DNA of 64,000 nt from Melitaea cinxia (GCF_905220565.1 NC_059399.1:18344501-18408500), one strand, 5' to 3'; positions 22,838 to 34,985 are shown, numbered from the stretch's first letter. Notes: a model not told the origin generated them from the letters alone. Numbers and translations: made by a program.

Positions 22838-22977
22838 GACTTTAGAATTGTGATTTGAAACTCGATGAAACGATACTCGATAAACGATAATGTGTCATAA
22901 TAAAGAAACAAACACATGTATAGGAGCAAAACGTAAGAACAGAAACGAACATTTAAAGTTTTAATTTGTAAAATGAC

Positions 22978-23041
22978 GATTCGAAAGTGCTCTTGGAGCC
23001 TATTTGAATAAAGCTGTTTTTGATTTTGATTTTGATTTTGA
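22978..23041 (+). repeat. LINE 3' tail with (TTTTGA)n
   Basis: 'ctatttgaataaagctgttt' is followed by (TTTTGA)n. It is the 3' end of a retroposon lying between two related sequences of about 60 bp (22838-22900 and 23210-23273, both with 'gatttgaaactcgat'). Confidence 0.6.
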
Positions 23042-23472
23042 TGAGACACAATACATTACAGCTAAAAACGCGTAAGCGACTCATTTTGTATGGTACTTAC
23101 GACCTTTTTGACGAGACTGTGATCTCGTTGATAGAATAAATCACAACGACCTTCCTCCCTACGATTATAAAGTTGCATAAGATATTACATAAATTTAAAA
23201 TGTTTTGAAGTGAAACTTCGCTAAAATCGCTTTGATTTGAAACTCGATAAAACGAAAATGCGTCACAAAAAGACACGTAAATATCACCGTAGGTTATTTT
23301 TGAGAATTTTCATTTTTGCCGTGTGTGAATAGCACATACACGCTTTTTTATATTATGAATTTAGCATGTAGGTACTTACTACACATAACACGTTTGTACA
23401 ATATATTTTTATTAATTCTAAAAAAATATTATTTAAATAAATATATTTGCAATAATAATAACTATTGTGCAT

Positions 23473-23620
23473 GCTTCAGCCTGTAATATCCCACTACTGG
23501 GCATAGGCCTTTTTCCCCGTGTAGGAGAAGGATCGGAGCTCAATCCACCACGCTGCTCCTATGCGGGTTGGCGGATATATTCCCCACTATGAGTAACGAT
23601 CGTTATCAGGTGTACATGAT
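23473..23620 (-). mobile_element. family A SINE tail half
   Basis: Minus-strand tail and body: 'cagcctgtaatatcccacta' to 'gtaacgatcgttatcaggtg'. It is truncated before the head. Confidence 0.75.
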
Positions 23621-24739
23621 TATTATTTGTATTAATAACTCTTGTATTAGCTGTTAATATTGGACGCAGTAATTTACAGGTGTATTATGTTTCATCAGTA
23701 AACATACTTTCAGGACCTATCATCACCTCATGCTATCGAACGAAATATCTGCTCTATTTCAAAACTTTCCTCTTTTTGTTATACACTAAGATGTGATAAG
23801 TTTATTTTAAATCTAGAAGAGCAAAAGATTGTTAAACTTGATATTCCATGGCACTTACAACTGCCTGTTGTGCAGTGGTGCATATTATTCTACAATTACT
23901 AAATAGTAACCATTAAAAAATGAGAAAATAATCTTCAGAATCTTCTCAGAAGTGAGACGATAACGAGCGTAACGATATTAAACAAAATACTAAAACTTTC
24001 ACTTTAGTAAACAGTCACATTAGCAGACAGCTGTACAGGAATAAACATTTAAAATTATTCTTCAAATTTATTTAACTAAGGAAATAAGTATGAAGTCGAT
24101 GGCAAAAAAATCATTATTCCCTAGATTGTTTTGAAAAAGGCCGCCCTACCGAGGGCCGCATCGGGCGAGGCAATCAATACGGGCAGCGCTCGCCCAGAAT
24201 ACTAAACAGGTGCTGTCGACCGTCTCCCTGCACTATCCTTCGATCCTACGATCTTGTAATTATATTTCTTTTCATAATCCAAAAACATTACCGTTGTTTT
24301 CTTCATTTAAAACTGAAATTAAGAAACATTTTGTATACAACGTAGTGTTGTATGAGCTTTGACACATTAGGTATTGTTCTAAAAAAGCTTAGGCGTGTAT
24401 CTTAAGCTAAGACAAGTACAAAAAAGCAGTTTATTAAAAGATGAGCTATTTTTGTATATTAGCATCGGAACCGGAGAGATTGAAACGGATATTGGAACAG
24501 TTATCAGACAGTCGCGATCTTCAATGTCAACAGATAACCCGTTCCCGCCAACACAAACACAGGAGCAAACAATGAAGCACTCATCCTGAGAGCCAATCCA
24601 ATCATCTCAAACAGTAACTATCTGAGATAACAATACTCGAACAACCCTTGAGAATACGACTGAATCAACTTAACCTTTCATTCTGAACGCCCTTGTTGAC
24701 TTTTGGCGTTACTACATCGGCAATGTTATCTTAGTTTAC
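23621..24739. other. no gene seen
   Basis: Includes a GC-rich spot at 24140-24240 without a splice-bounded frame. Confidence 0.4.
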
Positions 24740-24960
24740 TTAATCAGTAGTTGAGCGCAACCGATTCGGCGTGTGGTCTCTGGGGCCCCTTAACCGGTTA
24801 ACTGGCCCCAAAACGAGGCTCCCGCGCCGGGGGTCAGAAGGGGTATTCCTTCATAATCTCGATGCGAAAGGAAAATATTCCTTATCTTTTTAATTATAGC
24901 CCAGTGACGGTTACGCTACGTCATCTGTTTTAATTTTCGCCCCGGCCTTTGGGAATCCGA
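24740..24960. other. GC-rich single-copy island with palindrome
   Basis: GC-rich against an AT-rich background. It contains an imperfect palindrome, GGGGCC...TTAACCGGTTAA...GGCCCC (24782-24809). The core AACCGGTT is the known Grainyhead binding consensus. No ORF was found. A regulatory role is inference. Confidence 0.4.
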
Positions 24961-25502
24961 TAACAAATATGATATTATGAGAACGTTAGGTTTAATTCCG
25001 TAACTTAATACTGCTATTTAGTAGTGTACCTTTATCGGGACTGTCGTTGTTGGAATAAAATAATATTTAATGATTAATATTACTCGTTTCCTTATCTGTG
25101 ACAGTTAATTTTTGGGTGACATTATAAATAGTCATAATGTATGTAATATATTTTATAAAAAATGTATAACTTAACTAAATATAGGAACTACTTCAGTCTG
25201 AGATTACTTTATGCATTTTCCTTATGCACCTTGTTAGAAAATAAAGAAATGAAATTTCAATTGACTATTTTACCCTTTTTTTTAAATTAAGTTTAATTAT
25301 CATTTTAATTATCATAAAGTTGCTATTCGGAATATATAAAATGTAAATATCATAAAAATTATAGTACGATACCTATTATAATATATACCTCACACGAATG
25401 TACAATCCTTTGAAACTTTCAAATGTATTCATTAAATAACGATTCAGCCATCCACTGCTGGCCAAAAAATAAAGAATATAAAAACTTAAAATAATTTACT
25501 TG

Positions 25503-25621
25503 GGGTCTCCAAGAAACGGCTAAATAGCCGCTATAAGTCCGCTCATTGTACTATAGCGTCTGTAACTATTTTAAAATACGTTTCATGTAGCTTTGGTGTA
25601 CAATAAATAAATAAATAAATA
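25503..25621 (+). mobile_element. truncated LINE 3' end with stem-loop
   Basis: 'ggtctccaagaaacggctaa' aligns with the 3' untranslated region of the intact LINE at 43970. It includes a stem CGGCT/AGCCG (25517-25521, 25526-25530), then 'tttggtgtacaataaataaa' and an (AAAT)n tail. It is a 5'-truncated copy of a related Jockey-superfamily LINE. Confidence 0.65.
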
Positions 25622-25759
25622 CTTTTAATACGATTTCGTTCACAACGAGGCAACTTAATAAATAAATAAATTAACCAACACAAATAAAACATCAAAACAT
25701 ACATCATCTGAATCATCATTTATTTAAGTTATAATAAATAAAAATAAATTGCAGATTTG

Positions 25760-26840
25760 TAGCGATTCGTCACACACAACGGTCCCCGCTAGCACGACGA
25801 CGCATTCCCTCAAAACTGGTGTCAAACTACATCCCATCTGTCACTGCCCGCGCCGCCATAAAAACTTAATAAGCGATCCGTCACCATAAAATAACCATTA
25901 AAAAGCCGTCCGACGCTTTTAAAAATACATCAAGAAATGAAATCGGTAGTTAATTACCAAGAGACTTCGCGAGTCCGATTTCATCGGGGTTGATGGGGTG
26001 AGCGCGAATTATCTCGCGAAACGTCAGAAAGTACCCCAAGTCCACGCCAGAACGAAGCCGAGAGATTCATTCGAAAACGCAATAGACGTCATCTAGCGGG
26101 TTCTTTAAAATCCCGAACGTATTTACCCTTAAATACTTCAAGTTTGATATGTATGCAAATATTTAGTATCGGAGCACATAACAGGTAGGCATATAGCCCG
26201 ACCCCGCTCACGAGTGAACGCTCGACTGACTCCTAACGAATCATTCGGTCCCCCCGATCCGTCGACCCGTCTGCTAGATCGCAGCGCCTCCACCCACGCA
26301 GGTATTACACGAAACGTTCACTATTTACCTACGACCTATGCACGGATCCCAATTTGAAATTTGCGCGTCGGGTCGCCGAAGCCGCTGTGCGTCCAATCGG
26401 AGCGGGCGAGGGTTGAATTTGATTGTTAATTACGTTCTTGTCTACGCTGTATGGACTGATGAATTACATTTCGGTTCGGATTTGTTTATATAGCCTTCGC
26501 GCTGAAACAATACCCGTGGTACTTATTTAATTTAAATATTTTCTGTGTAAATATTACAGCAATCGTAAAACGAGTAAATTATCATTTCGATTGTAATAAT
26601 AGAGAGTAAAAAATACACTCAGTGTCGAATGTAAGGATGGTGTAATGTAAAGGTCACGATAATGATATATCGTCTCGAGGCTCGCGGTGAGTAATGTAAA
26701 CATTTGAAGTATTTCGCATTCATACGCGCTGCGAGCGTCGCGGGAGAAGGCAGGAGCGTACGAGTATGGAATCGGGCCCTCGGGACCGCGCGATTAAAAG
26801 CTCTCCGACGCTGACGTTTTGAAACCGTTCGAGGAACGGG
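25760..26840. other. GC-rich single-copy islands
   Basis: Two GC-rich stretches (25780-26440 and 26690-26830) carry no long frame and match no repeat in the window. CCATAAAA occurs twice, 33 bases apart, near 25856-25896. These are candidates for conserved non-coding DNA or the control region of an unseen gene. Confidence 0.35.
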
Positions 26841-27039
26841 AAAATTTTTAAATCATTTATGAATATGTTTGTGAACTAAAATTATATTTCCTGCTATATC
26901 GTAAAAGCTATTTTGTTAAATTTCTAACTCGAAGGGATTTGATTTTAAAATGTAAATTGCAAACATATCGACCTACGTGATAGATGTTAGGATGTTATTA
27001 GAATAAAATTGTAGTCCATAATTATTTTAAACAAGATTT

Positions 27040-27215
27040 ACCCGCGGATTTACCCGCGCCTTCGCTCGCATTGATTTTTTTTATAAAAAGTACCCTATGT
27101 TACTTCTAGTACCTCCAAGACTGTGTGTACAAAGTTTCATGATGATCGGTTGAGTTGTTTTCGCGTGAAAGCGTAACAAGCAAACTTACATTCACATTTA
27201 TAATATTAGTAGGGA
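27040..27215 (-). mobile_element. Helitron lacking its 3' end
   Basis: The 5' end TCCCTACTAATATTATAAAT is at 27215 after host A. The element runs to the 'cgccttcgctcgcattg' region. CTAG is missing, so the 3' terminus is lost. Confidence 0.6.
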
Positions 27216-27239
27216 TTTAGTTGTGTAGATATGAAATTA

Positions 27240-27545
27240 AAAAAAAAGTCCGTGCGTACAAAGTACACATGTCAGAAGTGAACATTCTTTGTCAATCTAA
27301 CTTTTAAGTCTCGTTTATATTAACACAAATCTAAAGCTTTAGATTTCCGTTCCAGCGCCATCTAGTTAGTTTGCTATGTAATACTATCGACATTAAAGTA
27401 ACAACCTTTGTAGTTTCTATAGTGCACGCTAGGTGGCTCTGTTGTTCGACAAATACGTTGCACATCTTCGTGACGCTAATATTATTATAATTGCGTTTCA
27501 TCCGTAAAAATGTTACACTCATGTGCCTAAAGAAGTTTTACTTCA
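27240..27545. repeat. family M repeat (possible MITE)
   Basis: Bounded by 'gcgtacaaagtacacatgtc'/'agaagtgaac' on the left and 'aagaagttttacttc' on the right, giving inverted GAAGTGAAACTTC-like ends. A piece of it is fused to the SINE at 21190-21238. Confidence 0.45.
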
Positions 27546-27698
27546 AAAATAAGCTAAATTTATTATTTTTTTCTATAACAATAGCAATATACACCATACA
27601 ACATTTAAGAAACTAAGATTTTTGCCAGTTCACGTTTTCACTCTTTGAAAATCTATAAATGACAAATCGACAATGCTAATAATATGTAATACTACCTA

Positions 27699-28013
27699 TC
27701 ATCATCATCATCATTACAGCATATACAGTCCACTGCTGGACATAGGTCTCCACAAGTTTACGCCAAAAATAACGTAAAGTCATGTGTTTTGCCCATAGTC
27801 ACGCTGGGCAGGCGGGTTGGTGACCGCAGGGCTGGCTTTGTCGCACCGAAGACGCTGCTGCTCGTCTTCGGCCTGTGTATTTCAATGCCAGCAGTTGGAT
27901 GGTTATCCCCCCACCGGTCGGCTTTTTAAGTTCCAAGGTGGTAGCGGAACTGTGTTATCGGGAACGGGAAGAGAGGGGGTGGCTATATTCTTTAGTACCG
28001 TAGCCACAAAGTA
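27699..28013 (-). mobile_element. family D retroposon with perfect TSD
   Basis: This 315-base insertion has a (TGA)n tail at 27699-27713, the RTE-like end, and a 5' end at 'gtaccgtagccacaaag'. It is flanked by a perfect 12-bp duplication, TAATACTACCTA, at 27687-27698 and 28014-28025. This confirms that family D moves by target-primed retrotransposition and fixes its ends. Confidence 0.9.
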
Positions 28014-28083
28014 TAATACTACCTAAGTAAAATGTATTTAGCATCACATATCAGAAAATTATAATAGTCTAATTATATGTAAA

Positions 28084-28345
28084 CACTCTTGTGATGGTGT
28101 TGTGGTCGTGGTGCGTGTGCCATGTACACGTCTTACAACCGGCGGTTTGCGGGTTGAATTCCCACTCGGGATGGATATATGTGTTTGGATGTCTGCGACG
28201 TTAAGCTGTCGGTCCTGATTGTTCTCATACAGACCTGATAGCGATCGTTATTCATATCCCTATTACATGTCCTCCTACCAACAGTGTATCAGCGTGGTGG
28301 GTTAAGCTCCGGTCCTTCTCCTAAATAGAGAAAAAATCCCAGTAC
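28084..28345 (+). mobile_element. family B SINE
   Basis: The head carries 'gggttgaattcccactcgg', followed by 'gatggatatatgtgtttgga', a shortened body and a decayed tail ending near 28345. It lies next to the RTE fragment but is a separate insertion. Confidence 0.65.
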
Positions 28346-28390
28346 ACCTGACGTATTCTCAAAACCATTGTTTTATTTGAAAATAAAAAT

Positions 28391-28836
28391 CACTTCAGCC
28401 TATCGCAGTCCACTGCTGGACATAGGCCTCCCCAAGTTCGCGCCACACATCCCGGTCTTCCGCAGTTCTCATCCAGCCTACACCGGCAATCTTACGTAGA
28501 TCGTCGGTCCAACGGGCCGGAGGACGTCCCACACTGCGTTTGCCAAGACGCGGTCTCCACTCTAGGACCCGTCTACTCCAACGGCCATCGGTCCTGCGAC
28601 ACAGATGACCAGCCCACTGCCACTTCAACTTGCTAATTCTGTGGGCTATATCGGTTACTTTCGTTCTCTCGCGGATAGTCTCATTTCTAATCCTGTCTTT
28701 GAGAGAGACCCCAAGCATAGCCCGTTCCATTGCACGTTGAGCGACTTTAAACTTGTGGACCAGTCCCTTGGTCAGTGTCCACGTCTCGGCTCCGTATGTT
28801 AACACAGGCAGGACGCATTGCTCGAAAACTTTTGTC
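28391..28836 (-). pseudogene. RTE LINE ORF2 C-terminus, 5'-truncated
   Basis: The minus-strand open frame reads about 147 codons of an RTE-type ORF2 C-terminus. It begins K-V-F-E-Q-C-V-L-P-V-L-T-Y-G-A-E-T-W, continues through G-H-L-C-R-R and R-S-V-G-R-P-P-A-R-W-T-D-D-L, and ends E-A-Y-V-Q-Q-W-T-A-I-G-stop (28395-28397). These motifs lie after the reverse transcriptase domain, so neither endonuclease nor polymerase is present. The frame has no stop or frameshift, and a perfect 14-bp duplication, TTGAAAATAAAAAT, flanks it (28377-28390 and 28837-28850). It is a young but dead-on-arrival copy. Confidence 0.92.
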
Positions 28837-29089
28837 TTGAAAATAAAAATGCTAACATATAATAATAGGAAATAGCACATTTAACCTAACAATTCTAACA
28901 TTCAATAAAATACGACGTCCGCAAAAACACTGTTCTAATCAATCTTTAACTAAAACGGAATCAAAGACAATCCCAAAATGAAAACCATGAACCCAAAATA
29001 ACAAAAATAGAAAGGTAATCGAATTATGCATCTCATTATCGCCCGTTTTAAATTAAGGGACAAAATCATCCCTTTGCATTGGCGAATAA

Positions 29090-29560
29090 CAACTTCCTTG
29101 TTAGCGGACTTGTATAAGGGACAGAGATTTCCATTTCGACACGGTTCTATAGACCTTGAATTGACACATGCGAAATGAAGCCCTCAATCAAGGATATTGA
29201 GTTCCATTTAGTTTGGGGTGGAATGTTTTAATACACCCAAAATCCTGTAGTGTGATGATATTGCGGTGAACCAAAATGGAGCCTGTTTTTAGTGAAAGGC
29301 GTCAGCTTGTATGATAGGATTTGTGTATGGAAGTATGAACTAATCTCCCTCCGCGGCGTTTGATAACTCAATAACGTCGCATAATGAGAGGACGGCCTTT
29401 GATGCCTCCCCCGTCGTGTTCCAGAGGTGTCGAAATCCTAATTGTAGATAAAAAGATAACTCCGACGGCGCAGGGGACGTGATATTGGATTCGTTGCATT
29501 ACTCGCGGATGCGGAAAATTACACAAAAATAAGTAATACGTATACTCCGCGGAGACGTGG
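29090..29560. other. GC-richer single-copy island
   Basis: Contains 'cgtcgtgttccagaggtgtc' and TAGATAAAAAGATAA (GATA motifs). No frame, no repeat match. Confidence 0.35.
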
Positions 29561-30502
29561 CCTTCTCAAATGGAAGGACGTTTTATTCAAAGAACGAAAA
29601 AAAATAATTTTTAAAGAATACAATTTTCGACATATTTAGTTCTGTAAAAAAAAATATTATTGATTACGAAATTGACGCAATACTGAAAGGATTAACCAGC
29701 ATTCGTACATTTTAAAGAACACTTAATTTCCGTTTCTCTCGTCATCATTTATTCACTATTTATTAAAACAAATAGTAAAAATTTAAAGGTCGATGCCCTT
29801 ATACAATGTATGCGCGTTAAAAACTGACATCTAAATCTCGAACGTTATCAAAAAATGAAATCTAAGCGCTATCCGTCACCATCTGCCCGCTCATCGGGGT
29901 CCGGGACAAATTGCAATATTATAATTCCCCCGGCGATTGCTTTAAAATCAACGGACATTGAACATTTTAATACATTTCGAGTCATGTTAACGCTTACCCC
30001 TTTGAATATAAATAGGTAAAAACGCACTGAATTCGCAATGTGGACGAAAAGCCTCAAATGTTACTGAAAAACTACGAGGTCGAATCATTTACATGGCTTT
30101 CATTGGAATCCAATAAATAACGTGTAAAGTATTAAATTCCTATTTTGTATTTTGAAAACAATTATTTGATTAATATAAATAATTAAAAAAAATGAACTTC
30201 AATCCAAAAATTTTGAATTACATTACGACTATGTACCTACTTTTTTAAAATAAACGAGAGCTCGAAGACACATATAACACATACAGATACATAAAATGAA
30301 CTCAAATTCAATTACAAAAGCAATGACTATCATATTAATTCGTCAATAACAATAACTAACTATAAAAAAAATCAAAGAACCTTCTAGAAATATTTCACTA
30401 GATGTACGCAGAAAAGATTGAAAGAAGCTTCCGCTACATTTACGTAATATTTAAACCAAATTTACAAAATAACTAATTATAAGTATGAAGGTTTTTTATT
30501 AT
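29561..30502. other. no gene seen
   Basis: AT-rich, with a small GC-rich spot at 29865-29930. Confidence 0.4.
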
Positions 30503-30795
30503 ATTACTAGGTCGGCAAACAAGCGTACGGCTCACCTGATGGTAAGAGATTACCGTAGCTTATAGACGCCTGCAACACCAGAAGCATCGCAAGCGCGTTG
30601 CCGACCCAATCCCCCCCCCGCCCCCCCAGGAGCTCTGGTCACCTTACTCACCAACAGGAATACAATACTGCTTGAAAACAGTATTTTTTAGCTGTGATCT
30701 TCTGTAAGGTCGAGGTACTACCCCAGTCGGGCTGCTCCATATTTTGAGCAGGAAATTCCCGCTATACCCTACCTCAGTTAAATTTAGTTATATTT
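30503..30795 (-). repeat. family E repeat, full length
   Basis: The minus-strand copy runs from 'actaggtcggcaaacaagcg' to 'cctacctcagttaaatttag'. A C-rich tract (30603-30628) replaces the usual G-rich centre. It matches the 34083 copy end to end. Confidence 0.85.
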
Positions 30796-31204
30796 CTGTC
30801 ACGCCAACAGATCAATGAAAATGCCTAAAATACAAAGAAAATTTATGTATATTAGATAGTAGTCTTCGAGTACTCGAAACAAGGGCGCTGTCATCGTCAG
30901 ACCATCACACCCGGCCAAGGAGCCAATTCGCCCCGGCAATAAAATACAGATAGTAAAAAACTTGCAACGAACGTTACAGATTCGTTCTGCTGATCTGGCG
31001 CCTCTTCAGTGTTTGACGGGTAACGTTATAATTTTGGGCACGTAACAGATCTTGTTACCTAATAGAAAATTTTGTGTTTGTATCTAAAGCAAAGTTATGA
31101 GTTATTTTAAGTAGGTTTAATAAATCATGCAAAAAATGCATAGGTAGGACAGAACAAGCGTGCTTGGGATAGTATTGAAAAAGTACAAAAGCAAAGTCAA
31201 TGAT

Positions 31205-31443
31205 AAAACAAATTTCATCTACACGGTACATATAACAAAATAACATTTTTACAATTTTTGTCTGTCTGTCTGTCTGTTTGTTCTGGCTCATCTCTAAAAC
31301 TCTGATTTTGACGGGACTTTCACTGGCAGATAGTTGATGTAATAAGGAATAACTTAGGCTACTTTTATCTTAGATTTTTTTTTTTAAATTTGCAAACGAT
31401 ATTCTTTTTAATTCGACGCGAACGACGTCGCGGGTACAGCTAG
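31205..31443 (+). mobile_element. Helitron, (GTCT)n variant
   Basis: The 3' end 'gtcgcgggtacagctag' finishes with CTAG at 31440-31443 before host T. A (TGTC)n run sits inside at 31259-31279. The 5' boundary is approximate. Confidence 0.6.
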
Positions 31444-32017
31444 TTAAATCATAAAAATAAATAAAGTAGGTAGTAAATCTTTAAGACACTAAAAATAAAT
31501 AGTGCTTACAAAACAATGCATTTCCCTAATACCATACAATTGTTTAGTATAATACAAAAAAAACTTATGTAACTAGAATGATTATTGAAAAAATTTAGAA
31601 ATAAAAAATTGTTCCTTAAGTTTAAAAGAATTTTATATAGAGTTTCACGGAATAAAAGAGCTTTGTTAAGTGTTCCATTAAGGCCAGTTAATATACCAAT
31701 TAAACAATACAATATACATAGTATATTGCCTGTAATAATTACTCAGTCCGTAAATTACAAGGCAAATAACTCACAGTACGGTGGCCGCCACACGTGATGT
31801 TATCGCTACAACTCCGGTACAATGGCTTTAATTTCACGAAAGCCGAAACTAACGATATACCTCACAACTTCTATTTATAACTTCAACTTTGTAATTAATA
31901 TATTTATTTTAGATTAGATGGTAATTTAACCCTTAGATAGTTTTCATCTTGTTGGCAAGGTTTTAGAGATAGGTGGGACCTAGTGACAACAGCAATTCCT
32001 AACGCAGGGTTTTCTTA
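31444..32017. other. no gene seen
   Basis: AT-rich. Overlapping short frames at 31506-31797 on both strands have no domain. Confidence 0.4.
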
Positions 32018-32085
32018 TATACAGCTTATAGACGCCTGGAAAAGCAAAAACATTACAAATTCTCTCACCCTTCCTCAGAAGCTGA
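32018..32085 (-). repeat. family E fragment
   Basis: 'acagcttatagacgcctgg' and 'aaaaacattacaaattctc' correspond to the distal part of E. Confidence 0.5.
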
Positions 32086-32111
32086 ACTAAACTAAAATTG
32101 CCTATAAATAT

Positions 32112-32390
32112 TACGCTTCAGCCTGTAATATCCCACTACTGAGCAAAGGCCTCTTTTCCCATGTAGGAGAAGGATCAGAGCTTAATCCACCACGCTGCTC
32201 CAATGCGGGTTGGCGCTTAACATGCTCTCCGAGACACGGTGGGGAGACCCACAAGGACTGCACAAACACCCAGACTACGGCAAACACCTGTATGGCCAAT
32301 ACAAATGTTTGTCATGGATCGAACCCGCAACCGCCAGCGCTACAGGTACAATCCATGGCTTTGAACGTTGCGCCAACGCGGCGTCTATAA
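32112..32390 (-). mobile_element. family A SINE with internal deletion
   Basis: The tail begins at 32112 and the head ends at about 32390. About 65 bases between 'gcgggttggcg' and 'cttaacatgctctccgag' are missing compared with 2198-2540. An E-A-F-A-Q-type tail persists with substitutions. Confidence 0.8.
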
Positions 32391-32572
32391 ATATCTCATT
32401 ATCTATAAATATTACATTGGCTGGCAAAGACAAACAACAAGACTAGATACCACAAGACAAAAAAAAGAGTTTTGCGCTACATAACTCTACTACAAATAGC
32501 CGATAATATATGCATTAATTAATACCAATATCTATCGGGTGTTAGTATATAATAATTGGACCGATGGCTTTA

Positions 32573-32665
32573 TATGCGATTCAACCTGTGACATCCCACA
32601 GCTGGGCATAGGCCTTCATGTAATGGGTCAAATACAAATGTTTGTACATATACAAATAAACGGGG
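32573..32665 (-). mobile_element. SINE tail and head remnants
   Basis: 'caacctgtgacatcccacag', then 'gggcataggccttcatgt', is joined to 'aaatgtttgtacatatacaa'. The body is deleted. Confidence 0.55.
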
Positions 32666-33863
32666 CAAGCTGGTGACCAATGGTATCAACACGTATCGTA
32701 TTTCCGGCACGTAAAAATGACTAGCAGTGCCCCGAGGATTCACACGCATTATTTTGAGGACAAAATAGTCCATAGCCTTTTTCGGTCAATGAGCTATTTG
32801 GCACAAAATGAAATTTTTCAATTCTCGCCTGATTAACGCGCTTAAATAAACTTTAAAAAAATAAAAATATCAAACATTTTGGCAAAATCCTTAAGAATTT
32901 ACATATATTGTCATATGTCATACAAATCTAAATAGCTATGACTACATAATTTGTGATTAGTGAGAAACGATAACAAGAACTCGTTGTGACGAATGTTGAA
33001 CTCTCGTTAGTCAGTCATTTAATATTCTACATATAAAGGAAAAATAATTGAGATTTGTATATACTCTTATATTAATACGTGAAGCCAAAACCTTTGTACC
33101 CCTTTGTACGAAAATTGCGCGGACGGACGAGTATGAAATTTCGCACACTTATAGTTTATATAGAGAAGGAGTGCAGAATGCTAAAATAAATATTTTTTTA
33201 ATTATTCATAAAAAATACTTTAAATCAATAAAAAAAAATTACACACACTACCATGTATTTGACGCACACATGCACATACTCTTTTGTTTATTATTACAGA
33301 AGTATAATCTTTGAAAATAGAACGTCCAAACTTATAATTTAAATTAATTATGGTCGATTTTCAACCACTGGCAACCACTAGGAATCATAATTTACTCATA
33401 TATACTGTTATAATAACAAAATAAATATTTTTTTTTATTTTTTATTTCTGATATCAAATAACCCATAGAAAAAATAATTAACCATTTATAATAATAACAA
33501 TGTAATATTAAAGTAAACAAACTTGTCGAACGTAATAACAAGTGGAACGGATTTAATATTTTTATTAGAACGCGTGAAAGTGTAAGACGATGTTATCGGC
33601 AATTCCTTGAATATAATTAGCGGCACATTAACTAAATTATATTCTTACCTAAAACTTTATTCCTCCGCCTGTTACAATGGTAATACTTAGCTTGATAACA
33701 TCTCTTTACCTTATTTATAATCCGTATTATTATTTTTTTAGTAATTTAAAAAACAATTTAATCAGTTTTAATTTGAGGAGTTGACAGTTGAATGGACATT
33801 TACATTTTGCCATAAAATTATTAGACAAACATAAAAAAAGATTTTAAAAATAGATTGTATGCG
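32666..33863. other. no gene seen
   Basis: AT-rich. The plus-strand frame at 33048-33314 lacks any domain or codon bias. Confidence 0.4.
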
Positions 33864-34595
33864 ATTACCCATAGCCTATTGACGTCTGCAATACCAGAAG
33901 CATCGCAAGCGTGTTGCCTACCCTACCCCAATCCCACAATAATAACCAGGTTACAATAATAACTTTACTTTTTTTAACATAATGCCTAGTTATGTATTTC
34001 ATAATAATTTTGTTAATATCACTGTGATCCTATTTTGGCCATATTCATACTTTATATTGTAACATATTTTTATATTGTATATTACTGAGGTAAGGCACAG
34101 CAGGAATTTCCTGCTCAAAATCTGGAGCAGCCCGACTGGGGTAGTACCTCGACCTTACAGAAGACCACAGCTAAATAATACTGTTTTCAAGCAGTATTGA
34201 ATTCCTGTTGGTGAGTAAGGTGACCAGAGCTCCTGGAGGGGATTGGGGATTGGGTCGGCAACGCGCTTTCTATGCTTCTGGTATTGTAGGCGTCTATAAG
34301 CTACGGTAATCTCTTACCATCAGGTGAGCCGTACGCTTGTTTGCCGACCTAGTGATATAAAAAAAAAACATACTATTGTATTATGACGCTGTTGGATTGC
34401 CTAATAAAATAAATAAATAACCAAGTTACAATAATAACCAAGAGCTTCAATAACCTTACTCACCACAGGGACACAACACTGCTTAAAAGCAGTAGTATTC
34501 AGCTGTGATTTTCCGTAAGGTCGAGGTACTTCCCCAGTCAGGCTCCTGATTTCGAGCAGGATATTTCCTGCTGTGTCCTACCACAATGTTACAAT
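33864..34595. repeat. nested family E: young copy inside old copy
   Basis: A decayed minus-strand E copy (33864-33935 and 34438-34595) is split by a 453-bp insert (33964-34416). The insert carries a full plus-strand E (34083-34360) and ends in AATAAA plus an AAAT-rich tail. The insert is flanked by 22-bp direct repeats with one mismatch (33942-33963 and 34417-34438). The layout shows that E-bearing elements retrotranspose and gives the relative ages. Confidence 0.85.
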
Positions 34596-34754
34596 ACAAA
34601 CAATCATTGTCAATACCGCAAATTCAGGTACAAAGAATCTAGTGATACAATTTCGTATTTGAATTAGAACTAGACTCAATTCATATTTTATTTCATTCAT
34701 ATCTTATACAAGCACTATTGTTTAGGTTGCCAAAAATTACTTTTACATATTTAA

Positions 34755-34985
34755 CTAGCTATGCCCGCGACTTCGTCCGCGTGGATTTTAACAAAATAGT
34801 TATCGTTCAGTTCGCAGAGCTATAAAAAAACTAAAACAAAATTAGCCTAAGTTACTCCTTATCACATAAACTACTGCCAATGAAAGTCCCTTCAAAATCG
34901 GTCCAGCTGTTTCAGAGATTAGCCAGAACAAACAGGCAGACAGACAGACATAAATTATAAAAAATGTTACATTGGTATATGTACC
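34755..34985 (-). mobile_element. Helitron
   Basis: CTAG at 34755-34758 with host A to the left is followed by 'ctatgcccgcgacttcgtcc', the typical subterminal hairpin region. The 5' end is not sharply defined; a (CAGA)n run lies near 34937-34950. Confidence 0.6.

Noticed and set aside
26775..26788. A 14-mer GGCCCTCGGGACCG shared with 58083-58096
   Set aside because: Several shared 14-mers are expected by chance in 64 kb, and no longer alignment surrounds it.
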